64,000 bases of DNA from positions 24,891,369 through 24,955,368 of the forward strand of contig CM054114.1 in NCBI GenBank assembly GCA_028673005.1, given 5' to 3'. The number at the start of each line of letters is the position of its first letter. Within the stretch, counting starts at the first letter, position 1. Both the position numbers and the translations under genes were made by a program. The stretch is from Tanypteryx hageni (taxonomy: Eukaryota; Arthropoda; Insecta; Odonata; Petaluridae). Of the stretch, positions 22,876 to 34,200 are shown in pieces. Below the pieces are notes generated by a model. The model was not told where the DNA came from. It ran no database searches and worked only from the letters and a program-made list of their open reading frames with translations.

Positions 22876-23900
22876 GTTTTCTGTCAACGGGAATTTACCT
22901 CATATAAAGCCTTCGATTCGACGCGTTGGTGTCTTCGAACGTACAGAAATAAGTTCTCTCCCAATGGAAGTAGTAGAAAAAATAAAGTTAAACATAGAAT
23001 CATATGCGTAGTTATTGCTGTGAACAATATTATTCTATCTTTTGCTTTAGCTCTGCTAGAAATGTTTAAGTTTCACGCAAAAGTTAGACCGCGGCGCAAA
23101 GAGGGTTGAATTACCCGATACAGCGAGAATATTAAGAGGGTATATGATAATGAATGCATTTCCAAACTTGGCATGTAATGTTTCATTTTGCCTGTAATTT
23201 TTGTTTACCTACTCTGTGTACGTTTTTCATGATTGCTGCTTATACAAATTTGTGATTTTCAAGCATATTTCGTTTCCAAAAATCGTATTTGATAACATTT
23301 TTATATTCGATACGTCAATTTTGTTTGCATCTTAAAACTTATTAGTATGTTATTTATTATACATAAAAAGATCATTATGCTAATATTCTATTATAAATTT
23401 TAAATATTTTATAAGTTTTACAGTGATGTATGAGCGACGCGTCGAGAAGGTCGGATAACCTTTGATAATGGGAAATCTAAGAGGGGTAGGTGATAGTCTC
23501 ACATATCATCATATGTAGATTATAACGATTCATATGCACTGTTAGTGGCTATTACCTACATTTCGTAGGTTTTTCATAATTGCAGATTGTGTGTTTTACC
23601 GTTACTTGAGTGAGGTCGGTAGTAGTAGTAATAGTAAACGTATGATGTTATATTTAAATATCTATGAAAACATTATTTCGCCAATGTTGTTTTTATTATC
23701 AGAAAAAAATATATTTTTGTCAAAAAGCCTTGCGCGCGAGATTTTTTTAGTTTTAGATAACTCGAAGTTACGAAAAACTGCAGGGGGTAGGTGATTCATT
23801 TTTATATCATTATACGTTAAATATAAGGTTATTGTCTTTATGAAAGACAATTATCTACCCTACGTAGTTCTCTTGTAATATTTGACTAAACCCATCCTAG
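22876..23900. repeat. Diverged tandem units with G-rich/inverted TACCTAC boxes, part 2
   Basis: Continues the pattern of 21046-22737. GAGGGTATATGATA at 23146 is followed by TTTACCTACT at 23210. GAGGGGTAGGTGATAG at 23473 is followed by GCTATTACCTACAT at 23546. GCAGGGGGTAGGTGATT at 23781 is followed by TTATCTACCC at 23849. The phrase GGCATGTAATGTTT at 23170 also occurs, as GCCATGTAATGTTT, at 21246. These are diverged copies of one unit whose ends can pair. The short open frames here have no recognisable domain. Confidence 0.5.
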
Positions 23901-26390
23901 AACGTATATTTCAACAGGTAGCGTATCCGAAATGTTTTCTTTAATACGCTATGCTAAGATTTAGGTCACTTAAAAATATATGAAAACTCTTGCCAAGTAT
24001 TCGTCTATCAACGTTATTAATCTTGATCTCTTGCCTATCGTAGTTTCTTCGTTTGCGATCATTTACTACGACGGGTGGACTAGATTTTGCGCAAGGCCGT
24101 AATTGATAACGAAATAATGAAGATATTTAACTTGTAGGTTATAAAATTATATATCAGAATACGTATAAGTCTATACTTAATAACACCTATTATTTCTTCA
24201 CAAACATTAACTAAATTTTATTGCGTAATTTGATAGTTTGTGCTAACTCTTCGGATGTTATAATTAAAAAAATTGACACCTGGAAGGCATTATTGACGCG
24301 CACAAATTTATTTATGAATATCTGCCGTGTATTACCTGTTATTGCTCATATCCAACACTGCTGTTTTTCTCGTATTCAGTTCCTTTCTCTGTAGTTGATT
24401 GATGATTAATGAGCGTGAACGTGAAAACTATCATTTATCACTTCTCTATACTGTTGTGTCATTTAAATTGCTGATTATGATAAAATAAGATGTATTTCAA
24501 ATTACCTAAATGTTTTTACACATCTTAATGGCGTATGTTTTCCATAAAAAATAAACTTTAGACAAGTTTCAACAACATCGATATATCGTACATGGCATAT
24601 CTTACATAAATTCACACGCATTACCTAGAATAATATATTAAAAAATATAAATTTGAAATCTAAGTTTTCCATTTAACATTGAAATAAAACTTAAACTGTT
24701 TATTAAAGAATAATAATATGACATATTATTACCGCTTTTTCCTGAACGGCTTATTTACAAATTTAAATCAAAATGATCGAGTAAAGAGTCAAAAATGATA
24801 TTTAACATCTCACTATATAATTAGGGATAAAACGTTAAAATTACAAACTGCAATACCGACCCAAATTGTGTAGACAATTTTCTTGAATCCCACTACTAAA
24901 TAACGTAAATAACATAAAAAACGTAATACAATAGAAGGAAATAAAGAAATTCAGGACAGTTGTTAAAATTCCGACCGTATGTCCCCAGGCACCATAAAAA
25001 GGAGATGTCCAGGGAAAACCGGACATCCGGTGACCCTACCTCCAGAGTTTTAAAGAAAAACATCCTCAGCTAATAAAACTAAATGAACAAAGCAAGAGTT
25101 CTTCATTCTCAGAAGGCCTGAAAGCCGCTTTTGCTTTTCCTATTCTAGTTCTGATCTCATCTGTACATTTTGCTTCTCGTCTTGATCTTAGCTTTCCTAT
25201 AAAAAGATTGATATTATGTAGAAAGAGAAAATAACATGACTAATTATTGGATAACTCCTGAAATTATTTCTATCTCATCAGTTAAGACAATTTCTCACTA
25301 TAACACAACTTTATAAATCTGAGATTGAAAAAAGCACTACCATAAACTGGGATTACTTTGGCCCATTTTTCCATACCTTATTATGAAAACATTTCTGTAG
25401 TTTTGGTATTTCATTATTATTTTCACCTAATATTTCATTTAGAATTTCTAAGAAACTATTTAAGACCAACAAATCCTCCCAGATCTCTTACTGTACTTTG
25501 AGTTTGATTTTTAATTTTTATAAATTTTGGGCCAAAGTTATCTTGAATTTTGGTAACTTTGCCTCAGGTGTCAACTTCCATATAAATCCTTGCCTATAAT
25601 TACCATAGGCCAAAGTAACTCTTAAATAAGTGCTCCTTTGTATAAATAATGCAAAAATATTGAAGTTATAATTTTTGAATTTTTTTGACAAAATTAGGCA
25701 GAAAATTGTTTGACACAAAAGCAAATGTATTTTTTTTAATGACATTAGCATTTCTTTAAAATCTCTTTCTTTCAAAGGGACTTTCAGAATTGTAGTTTCA
25801 GAAACCTCTAATTCATGCTGCTGTGCCGTTATGTTAAGCGTAATACAGATTTTTAGACCAGGGACATAGTTACCCCAAAATCATGTCAAAATAGAGGCTA
25901 TTAAACATTCAGTGGAATAAATCCAATATGAATAAACGTATGATAATATCACACTAACAGCATCTTACCAACTGTATATAGAAACAATCTGGATACTTAG
26001 CAGATTTTTAGCACTAACACCGCTTTGCCAACAGGCAGAAGTTTGTAGGCACTTAATCTAAGACAACGAAATGCTAACTCAATCCTGATAGTGCTGTGGC
26101 CTACTGGGAATAAAGGAACTACTCAGCCTGCACCACATATTGACTAATAGTGATATTTATAGCTCAGTACAGCAAACTTTCCAAAATACATATTGCACAA
26201 AGCAGCAAATAATTTTTTTTAAACTTTTACGGTACCTATTTAAAGTCCAAGAAATATTACAGTGAAATTATTAGTGAGTCCAAAAGGTGTCAGAATATTA
26301 ATGCAATTAGCATCTGGTAATAAGAGTAAAATTATTTGCGAAACATTAAAAAAATCTATACTTCATCAAAATGGCACTCTTATTCTATTG
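23901..26390. other. AT-rich non-coding stretch
   Basis: No gene recognised. It contains one transposon-like end (24960-25045, listed separately). Three copies of a TTACTTTGGCC-like phrase occur: one on the plus strand at about 25358 and two on the minus strand near 25530 and 25610. The first two form an imperfect inverted repeat. The minus-strand open frame at 25518-25775 is low in complexity and unassigned. Confidence 0.5.
24960..25045 (-). mobile_element. DNA-transposon-like terminal repeat remnant
   Basis: Read on the minus strand, the segment begins at a GGTCACCGGATGTCCGG motif and continues TTTTCCCTGGACATC. The nested GGATGTCCGG and GGACATC are self-complementary. This form resembles the GGTGACCAGATGTCC-type ends of ancient cut-and-paste elements. 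No partner end or transposase was found. Confidence 0.4.
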
Positions 26391-26640
26391 ACATTATATG
26401 CAATGACAACACATTGGTATTGGATCCAATTTCAATTGCTAACTATTTTAACAATTTTCTTAGATAAGTCATTTGCCTACCAAAGGAACAGCCAACTATA
26501 AATTCCAAAGCCTTTCTTCATGCACACAGAAAGTATATCTTCTTGTATCCTTATGATAAGAAAAAAGGGGATGCAATCCCAGACAACACAATTACAAGAA
26601 ACTCAGCTGGATATTATGATGCCCCATGTTCCCTCTATTT
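26391..26640 (+). pseudogene. LINE ORF2 linker remnant (between endonuclease and RT)
   Basis: The frame reading through 26398-26570 contains a DPISIANYFNNFL-like stretch and, further on, a YIFLYP stretch. Jockey/CR1-type LINE polyproteins have a DP-x-IA-x-FN-x-FF motif followed by a FLxP motif just before the RT domain. A stop codon interrupts the frame between the two motifs and no RT follows in place, so this is a dead fragment. The match is short, so confidence is limited. Confidence 0.4.
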
Positions 26641-27109
26641 ATTTATTTAAGAAAATAATATGGTACTATTGCACCCAATTACAATATACATACACTATAT
26701 GATCACATACATACTAAAAACCATAATTAATGACCATAGGTAGGTAATTAATATTACTAAAATACTAAATTATAATAGAAATTAAACTAACAGATATAAT
26801 AAAAAGAAAAATTTAACAATAAAAGTAGTACGCTATAAATCACATATCCAACTAGGCAGTAAGATATAAAATGTCCATTTATAATAACCATTCATCACTA
26901 ATTTAATCACAAAAACATTATAAAAAACTAACTAAATAATTTCTTAATATCCTTATGAGTACAATTTAAAACATCAACATAATTATACTTATTTCCTACT
27001 TGCATTAATCATTAATTGGGGAATTAACAGCATAATTTGTTCTGTGAAATTGTGCTGAAAAATTGCCCTTAAAGCGAGTACTATACTGTGGAACATGAAA
27101 ATCAATTAA

Positions 27110-27655
27110 ATAAATTCAATCAATACAATCATTCTCTGATCTTACTATTTTAATTAAGTTCATCAAATCAAATTGAGCTTCTAAAGATGTTAAATTAAGA
27201 AAACTCATCAATCCTTCATAGGCAATCTCCTCTGTCAGAATATTTATTTTACGAGCTATCAATCTTAAAAATCTGTGTTGTACTCTCTCCTATTTAGTAA
27301 TATGTACTTTATGTGTAGGCGATCAGAGAGATGTAGCAAATTTCAGTTGACTGTGCACCAAGGAACAATATAAAACTTTTGGTATATAACCATTAAAAAA
27401 ACTTTTAGTATTTCTGTTTATAAAGCCTAACATTTTATAAGATTTACTAATTATACTATTAAAATGACAAATAAAAGTTAGGGATGATTCCAAAAATACT
27501 CCTAGATCACGAACAACATTAACCTTTGCTATAATTTCTTCGTTTATCTTATAATCAAAACTTAGGGGATGATTGCTTTGACTAAAAGAAATATAAGAAC
27601 ATTTTTTAGCATTAATAAATAAAGGTGATGTAAAATACATTATTGTTTCCAAGGT
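27110..27655 (-). pseudogene. Reverse transcriptase C-terminal fragment of a Jockey/CR1-like LINE, antisense
   Basis: The minus-strand frame from 27652 to 27323 has the order expected after the RT palm: an N-x-x-KC-x-x-ISF segment, then RDLGV-x-L-x-S-x-LTF-x-x-H, then KSYK-LGFI-x-R, then a LVHSQL-FA segment, corresponding to the usual LVRSxLEYA. Beyond a stop, homology continues toward 27120 with ERVQHRFLR and a SLE-like motif. Frame breaks and missing upstream domains show it is a 5'-truncated, decayed copy. Confidence 0.6.
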
Positions 27656-27727
27656 TACTTATTTAGATACACCAAGAAAACATGAGAAATAATTGAATTA
27701 TAATACAATATGAATAAAAAGTAGATA

Positions 27728-27876
27728 ATATCATTCACAATATAAAAAATAAAATACCATAAAAATATGATCCTTCCTGAAATATATTGCCTTAAAAAGT
27801 GTAATAAAAATTGAGTCCTTTCTGGAACATTATAGAGTGAAATAATATCAGTGTGGAAACATCGAGATACAGCAAA
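27728..27876 (+). repeat. Local diverged repeat, unit A
   Basis: Shares ATTCACAATA-AAAAA at its start and GTGAAATAATATCAGTG-GAAACATC at its end with unit B (28843-29010). Unit A is followed at once by the truncated LINE, so the LINE appears to separate A from B. Confidence 0.55.
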
Positions 27877-28835
27877 TCTGCCTGATTTAATTAATATTTC
27901 AAACTCTTCTGTGGACAGCATGCTTCACTGGTGTCAATCCAATAATCTTCAAGTGAATAGTAATAAAACTCTTTACCTTCAATTTCACACAAAAAAGTCA
28001 CCTCCTTCCTGCAGTCCATTACTAAAAATGGACCATTCAAACATTGAACGTTTTACTTCGGTAAAATTTCTGGGTATACATATTAGTGATGACTTAGATT
28101 GGTCAATCCATATTAATTCTGTTTTAAAAAAAAGTGGCCACTGGCATTTTTATGCTAAGAAAATTGGCACCAATTGTCTCTATCAGTACCCTAAAACTTT
28201 TCTATTTTGCTAAAATTCATTCTTTTCTGTCCTATGGCATCATATTTTGGGGCAATGCCAGCTACTCCAACAAAGTCTTTTCTTTACAAAAGCACGCTAT
28301 CAAGGCAATGTTGCAATTACCTTACCAAACTCCTGGCAAGCCATTATTTCACTCCCTTAGTATATTAACTCTCCCTTCAATCTATATTTTAAATTGTGCT
28401 ACTTTTGTTAAACAACACCCTCCTCACCTTTTCTGGAGAAATTCCAACTACTACTTGCATCATACTCGCAAAAGACTAAACATTCATTTGAATGAGTATC
28501 ACTTGTCCCTTTCCCTAAAAGGACCTCACCATGCTGCCTCCATTATCTTTAATAACTTACCCTCTAGGATTAAGTCAACCTCCTGTAACTTGTCTTTCAA
28601 GAGGCAATTGAGGCGCTATCTAATAAGTAAAAATTACTATAATGTCTCTGAATACTTGATTGATAGTGATTTGTAATGTGACAATAATATGGGCTAATTT
28701 CTTTCTCTGTTTTCATTTCAGTTTTTTGTATTGTATTGTCTCTGCTTTTTTATGTTCTATTATGACCTATTCCATGTCTATGTAGACCTACGGAATCAAT
28801 AAAATTTCATTCATTCATTCAATGTTAATAAATCA
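27873..28835 (+). pseudogene. 5'-truncated Jockey/CR1-like LINE with 3' tail
   Basis: Frame 1 (from about 27873) reads an RT C-terminal region including LHWCQSNNLQVNSNKT and KFLGIHISDDLDW. At a run of eight A's (about 28121-28130) the frame shifts and homology continues in the second frame to 28676, with an SYGIIFWGN motif and a C-terminal RRYLISKNYY. After the stop come AATAAA at 28797 and a (TTCA)n tail at about 28804-28822, typical of LINEs that end in a short microsatellite. The 5' truncation falls within a local repeat whose other copies lie downstream. Confidence 0.75.
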
Positions 28836-28842
28836 TTAGGTA

Positions 28843-29215
28843 ATTTCATTCACAATAAAAAACAAATGAGGAATAAAAATTAAATATTTTCTGGAGCATG
28901 GTTCCTTACATAGATAATCAGAAAAATAAGTTGGTTTCAACCCATAGTAATTATCTTGTATATTTGTACAGTGAAATAATATCAGTGCAGAAACATCAAG
29001 ATATAATGTGCATAAAATTTAGATATTTACATTCAGAATATATTACAATAAAAATATATACTGTGGAGCAATGTGCCTTACAAAGGCAATCAGAATAAAT
29101 TAATTGGTTTCAGTGCCAAACAATTACGTGATGGATTTACAGTGCAAAATACTACAAGTGCAAAAATATTAAGATGCATGGTGAATACAATGTTAAAATA
29201 CATTCAAAAAATTAA
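28843..29215 (+). repeat. Local diverged tandem repeat, units B and C (about 172 bp)
   Basis: Unit B (28843-29010) and unit C (about 29030-29180) align along GGAGCA-TG-CCTTACA-AG-AATCAGAA, TTGGTTTCA and ACAGTG-AAAATAT-AGTGCA-AAA. The GGAGCA box is at 28893 and 29065, giving a period of about 172 bp. They are well diverged. They sit directly upstream of the envelope-like frame and may be host DNA or a remnant of the retroelement interior. Confidence 0.5.
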
Positions 29216-29263
29216 ATGTTTTAAAAACATACCCTTTTCTGAAGCTTATAATAATAATAATAA

Positions 29264-29967
29264 TTTTCAATTAGGAGTACTACTTACATGACATATCTTT
29301 TATTTGTAATTACTGAAACCATCCATGATTGCGAATATAATTTGTTTTTGTCAAAAGGAACAGTAGGCGGAAAGAAAGAAGTGATAAATTTTACATCACC
29401 ATATTTTCGAAGGGTAGGACATGGATGGGTGTTTGCAGTGCCGGCGACGACTTACGTAACCATTGTGTGCTGAAATATGACAACGGTAGCTAGGACCAAG
29501 AAGGTAAAGCTCAATGACAGTGGAATTATACGAAATGTTAGCCATTGTGATATCGTGGGCGATAATTTTATGGCAACTTTGGACGGGAAAAGTATGGTTA
29601 GGGGAAACTTGCTAGAAATTTTGCTACCCGACATTAATATATTTAAGGAAGACAGAGTTTATTTGGATTTACATAATGGGATGGATTTAGTGAAATTAAA
29701 GGAAGACATTGCACAAGAAATGAATTTTTTCAAATATAAAATGGATTTTAATAGGGTTATAGAGAGAATTAAAGCGATTCAAAGACCTAATCCGATGGTG
29801 ACTTACTCCATGAACACTAGTTTGGGAACTCTGGGAGGGATAATGCTGGGACTGCTGTTGTGTTGGAGGCGCAAGTGGATCACGGGGAATGTGATTGACG
29901 CCAGAAATATGCGCGTCGTTTTGGATGGTGATGAGGTGCCGGCACCCGTGAGAGAGGAAGATTGACT
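29264..29967 (+). pseudogene. Envelope-like glycoprotein C-terminal frame of an LTR retroelement, one in-frame stop
   Basis: One reading frame is open from 29264 to 29473, stops at a single TGA (29471-29473), then is open again in the same frame to 29965. The downstream part starts at an ATG at 29477 and encodes 162 residues. Features seen: two cysteines flanking the stop region, a helical, coiled-coil-like segment at about residues 66-102 of the downstream part, a hydrophobic span at about 116-130, an immediate RRKW stop-transfer and a short charged tail. This is the layout of a membrane-anchored fusion glycoprotein stem, as in insect env proteins of gypsy/errantivirus or Bel/Pao type. The purine tract and LTR 3' of it support that origin. 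No gag-pol lies upstream. The family is inferred from architecture, not from a firm motif. Confidence 0.5.
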
Positions 29968-30289
29968 ATTGTGTTGTGCTAATATTTTAATGCGTTGGAT
30001 TTTGATGATTATGTATAACAACACTTGCTTGATTTTAATGAAATTTATTTGTAATATGGAGTATTAATTGAATTTATAATATTGTATTGTACAAGGTGGC
30101 ACCAATGATTTTTTAAATATTGTATTATGGTCTTAATAACTGGGGATGCCGCAGAGTTTATTTTATTGTTTTGTGTTTTACTATAGTCCCATTGGTACTG
30201 TATGTAATATTGAATTTGTGCTTTGAGTGAATTTTAGCAGATTTTGGATATGGTATAGTGAGCTACTGCTTATGCAGCAACTCACTTTT

Positions 30290-30301
30290 GAGGGAGGGTG
30301 G
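30290..30301 (+). promoter_or_regulatory. Polypurine tract of LTR retroelement
   Basis: GAGGGAGGGTGG lies one base before the proposed TG start of the LTR. Retroelements prime plus-strand DNA from such a tract immediately upstream of the 3' LTR. Confidence 0.5.
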
Positions 30302-30302
30302 T

Positions 30303-30676
30303 TGTAAATGGACGAGCATCAAGATGTTCGTCCAGTCCCACTGTCGTGGCATGCCAGGAGGTGGGAAGGGGGAGAATATTAATCCTTTTTCCTGTAGACA
30401 ACCCAACCCACCCCTGGCATCCACAAAGCATCATTTTCCATCGTGAGAAACGCTTGGTCGCCATTTTGCGATGCCCAATAGGATGGTCGGTAAAGGGGGT
30501 TACATGGTGGCACCCTAAGGGATGCGGAGTGGACCCGCGCAAAAGAAGAGGCAGTGTGGGCAAACGGTACTTGAGATGTAATGGTATGTTGTAGTGAGTG
30601 ATGAAATAAAGTAATTTTAGCACGGTTACCAGTGTATTCCTCTTTTTCTGCTGCGAGGGACCCTTTGGAAGTTACA
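30303..30676 (+). mobile_element. Probable 3' LTR (374 bp), solitary with env remnant
   Basis: Starts TGTAAATGG and ends AAGTTACA, giving the terminal inverted repeat TGTAA/TTACA expected of LTRs (TG...CA). It is preceded by a purine tract and, about 335 bp further upstream, by the end of an envelope-like frame. An AATAAA at 30605-30610 lies near the 3' end. It is more GC-rich than its surroundings. I found no second copy, so the 5' LTR and gag-pol are missing or outside the window. Confidence 0.55.
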
Positions 30677-31015
30677 TTATCTGAGCTAAAGGCATAATGA
30701 GATATAGGTACAGGAAAACTTATAACCCACTCACTATGACTTTTTAAATGTATTTTCATTAAATTTTAATTACCACCTATATAAAATAAATTATTCATAA
30801 TTTATAAAAATAACAATTACTTATGTAATTTAGTTACCACAAATTGGTGTAATAATGCAGATAAAGCTGTATCTTACACTATGATACTCATATATTAACA
30901 TAGAAAACAATTTTTGAAGACTGTTCATAGTTTTTTAATTATTTGAAGTACATTGAAATATTATTTTATGTATTTCAGCAATTATGAGGACAAACAATAC
31001 AAATTTTATAACAAC
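30677..31015. other. AT-rich intergenic stretch; nothing seen
   Basis: About 340 bp between the LTR and the RTE target site. No frame or motif could be supported. Confidence 0.6.
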
Positions 31016-31144
31016 AACCCATATCACCCTCGGAGGAGCCTGTAACCTCTAGAGGGCGCGTCCCCGGGTGGCGGATAGGGGAATGCTCTACAGATATGTA
31101 GGGTAGGAGGGAAATAAAATACCTCCCGCGGACCAACAGGCAGC

Positions 31145-31209
31145 AGCGTCTGTTCTCCATATTAGGGGCGGCTGCAAACAGCGTCTGTTCCCCATGTTAG
31201 GGGCGGCTG
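31145..31209 (+). repeat. 30-bp direct repeat in RTE 5' leader
   Basis: Two copies of AGCGTCTGTTC-CCAT-TTAGGGGCGGCTG lie at 31145-31174 and 31180-31209, 35 bp apart. They differ at two sites. One of these makes the first methionine codon of the long ORF: copy 1 has ATA where copy 2 has ATG, at 31194. Confidence 0.85.
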
Positions 31210-34200
31210 AATATATAGGCGGAAGGCAATGGGAAACCACGCCACAATATATCCCATGTAGAGGCATCATGACGGAGTCTTCTCTTGTTAAATATTCCGG
31301 AGGCAAAATGGTCCCCCGCTCGGATCTCCGGGGGGGACAACACGAGAGGTTCCGTTTAACACAAGGAAGGAAGGATGCTGGAAAGAAGTTGAGAATTGGC
31401 ACGTGGAATGTTAGAACACTCCTACGAGCAGGGAAGTTGGAAAATTTAAAGAAAGAGATGAAAATAAATAGAATGGATATGATTGGCTTAAGTGAAATGA
31501 GATGGGAAGGAAGAGGGGAAATAAAAAGTGATGACATCACAGTGTACTATTCAGGAGGTACTAGAGGAACGAATGGAGTAGGGGTAATTTTGAATAAGGA
31601 AATAGCAAATTGTGTACAGAGGGTGATATTTGTAAATGATAAAGCAATTGGTCTTAGAATAGGAATGCACCTGAAAGATCTACTGTTGATACAAGTTTAT
31701 ATGCCGACCAGCCAACATGAAGATGAGGCTGTTGAAGAAATATACGAGAAGATAGAAAATATTATGGAGGAGGAAGGTAAAAACTGTTGCAAGATAGTGA
31801 TGGGCGATTGGAACGCTGTGGTAGGAGAGGGAAGAGAAGACCAAGTAGTAGGAAAATTTGGACTAGGGAAAAGAAATGAAAGAGGTGAAAGACTTGTTGA
31901 GTTCTGTAAAGAGAAGAGGATGTTTATATCAAATACTTGGTTTGAAAATCATAAGAGAAGGCTATACACGTGGAAATCACCAGGAGATGGAGCCAGATAT
32001 CAAATAGATTATATTCTAGTGGAAGAAAGATATAGAAATGGAGTAAAAAAGGCATATGGACTTCCAGGAGCAGACATTGACAGTGATCATGTGCTCCTCA
32101 TGGCCGAAATAAAACTAGCCTTGAAGAAGGTTAAGAAGGCTAAGATAGTTAGGAAATGGGATTTAGAGAATATAGCCACAGTAGGAAAAGAAAGAATAGG
32201 AGAAAAATTAGCTCAGGCAATCAAAAGAGAAAATGTGTCGGAGGAAAATGTGGATGAAGCATGGAATAGGATAAAGAAGGCTATAAGGAAAACAGCAGAA
32301 CAGGCTATTGGGTTTTTCAAAGGAAAAAGAATAAAAAAGCCATGGGTGACAAAGGAAATGATAGAAAAGATGGAAGAAAGAAGGCAATACAAAAGCAGGA
32401 CTGATGAAGATGGAAAAAGGAAATACAGGAAACTGAATAATGAACTAAGAAGAGAAACCCAAAAAGCAAGGGAGAAATGGCTAGAGGAGGAATGCTCAGA
32501 TATAGAAGATCTAGAGAGAAAAGGAATGTATGACTTGATGTATAAGAAAGTAAAAAATGTAACGTGGGATAGACGGAGAACAAGTGCATGTGTGAAAGAG
32601 ATTGCAAGTAAAGAAGATAAAGTTCTATATAAGGAAGAGGAGGTCCTTAATAGATGGAGAGAATACATGGAGGAGTTGTACAAATCAAATGAAAAACCAA
32701 AGGATCTCCGTATTGAAGAGCAGGATGAAATAAATAATGACGAAACAGGGGTTTCGATATTGAAAAGAGAGGTGCTACAAGCAATAAAGGATATGAAGAA
32801 TGGGAAGGCAATGGGGGTAGATGAGATACCGATAGAATTATTTAAGTGTCTTAATGAGGAAGGACTGGAAGAAATAGTGAAGTTGTGTAATGCAATCTAT
32901 GACAAGGGGATGTGGCCAGAGGATTTCGTCCAAACAATTATGATTCCAATTCCGAAAAAGCAAGGAACAAGAAAATGCAGTGAACACAGAACAATCAGTT
33001 TAATTACACATGCAGCAAAGGTTCTACTTAGGGTTATGAACAGGAGACTAATTAGCAAAATGGAAGAAAATGTTGCAGAGGAACAGTTTGGATTTAGAAA
33101 GAGTAGAGGTACAAGAGATGCAATAGGATTGATAAGAATGAGTGGAGAGAGATATATAGAAAGGGGTAAAGGAATTAGTCTGTGCTTCATAGATATGGAG
33201 AAGGCATTCGACCGAGTGAACTGGGAAAAACTGATGGAAATACTAAAAGCAAAAAAAGTAGACTGGAAAGATAGAAGGTTAATTAAAGAGCTGTATATGA
33301 AACAGAAAGCAGCTATGAGGATAAAAGATGCACAGACCGAAAGGTATGATTTAGGAAGAGGAGTAAGGCAAGGTTGCTGCTTATCGCCAACCCTGTTCAA
33401 TATATATGCTGAAGAAATGATTGACAATGGAATAGGGAATGATAAAGGAATTAGTATTGGGGGTAGAATAATAAATTGTATAAGGTTTGCTGATGACATG
33501 GTAATTTTGGCAGATGAAACGAGGCATATTCAGGAAATGGTTACAAAGCTAGAAGACAGGATGATGGAATATGGAATGAAAATGAACATAAAGAAAACAA
33601 AGGTGATGAGAATAGGGGATAGAGAGATTATGAATGTGTCAATAAAGGATGGAAGAGTAGAGCAAGTAAAACAGTATAGATATTTGGGAAGCATGCTAAC
33701 TGAAGACTGGAGAAGTGAAAAAGAAATAAGAACAAGAATAGCAATGGCAAAAGAAACATTTAATAAGAAAAAACGGGTACTATGTGGTAAAATGGATTTA
33801 AATCTGAAGAAACGTCTTGTGAAGTGCTATGTTTGGAGTGTATTGCTTTATGGGTGTGAAACATGGACGCTAAAGAAAAGAGAGAAAGAAAGACTAGAGG
33901 CATTTGAAATGTGGGTGTGGAGGCGGATGGAGAAGGTTAAGTGGACGGATAGGATAAGGAATGAAGCAATACTAACAAGGGTGAATGAGAAGAGAAGATT
34001 ACTTGAAACAATTCAGAGGAGGAAAAGTAACTGGTTAGGGCATATCTTGAGAGGAGAAGGTTTACTATTGATGGTGTTGGAAGGATCAGTAGAAGGTGAA
34101 AGGAAAAGGGGACGTAGAAGAATAAAAATGTTTGACGATCTGAAAGAAAGGGGAGGGTATCAGGAAATGAAAGAAATGGCAAGGAACAGAAATGAGTGGA

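Noticed and set aside
30282..30759. Overlapping frames of 98-126 codons across the LTR
   Set aside because: They lie within the LTR on both strands, overlap each other and have no known domain.
32213..33499. Long minus-strand frames opposite the RTE ORF (156 and 200 codons)
   Set aside because: They are shadows of the purine-rich RTE coding strand, low in complexity and rich in Leu, Ser and Phe.
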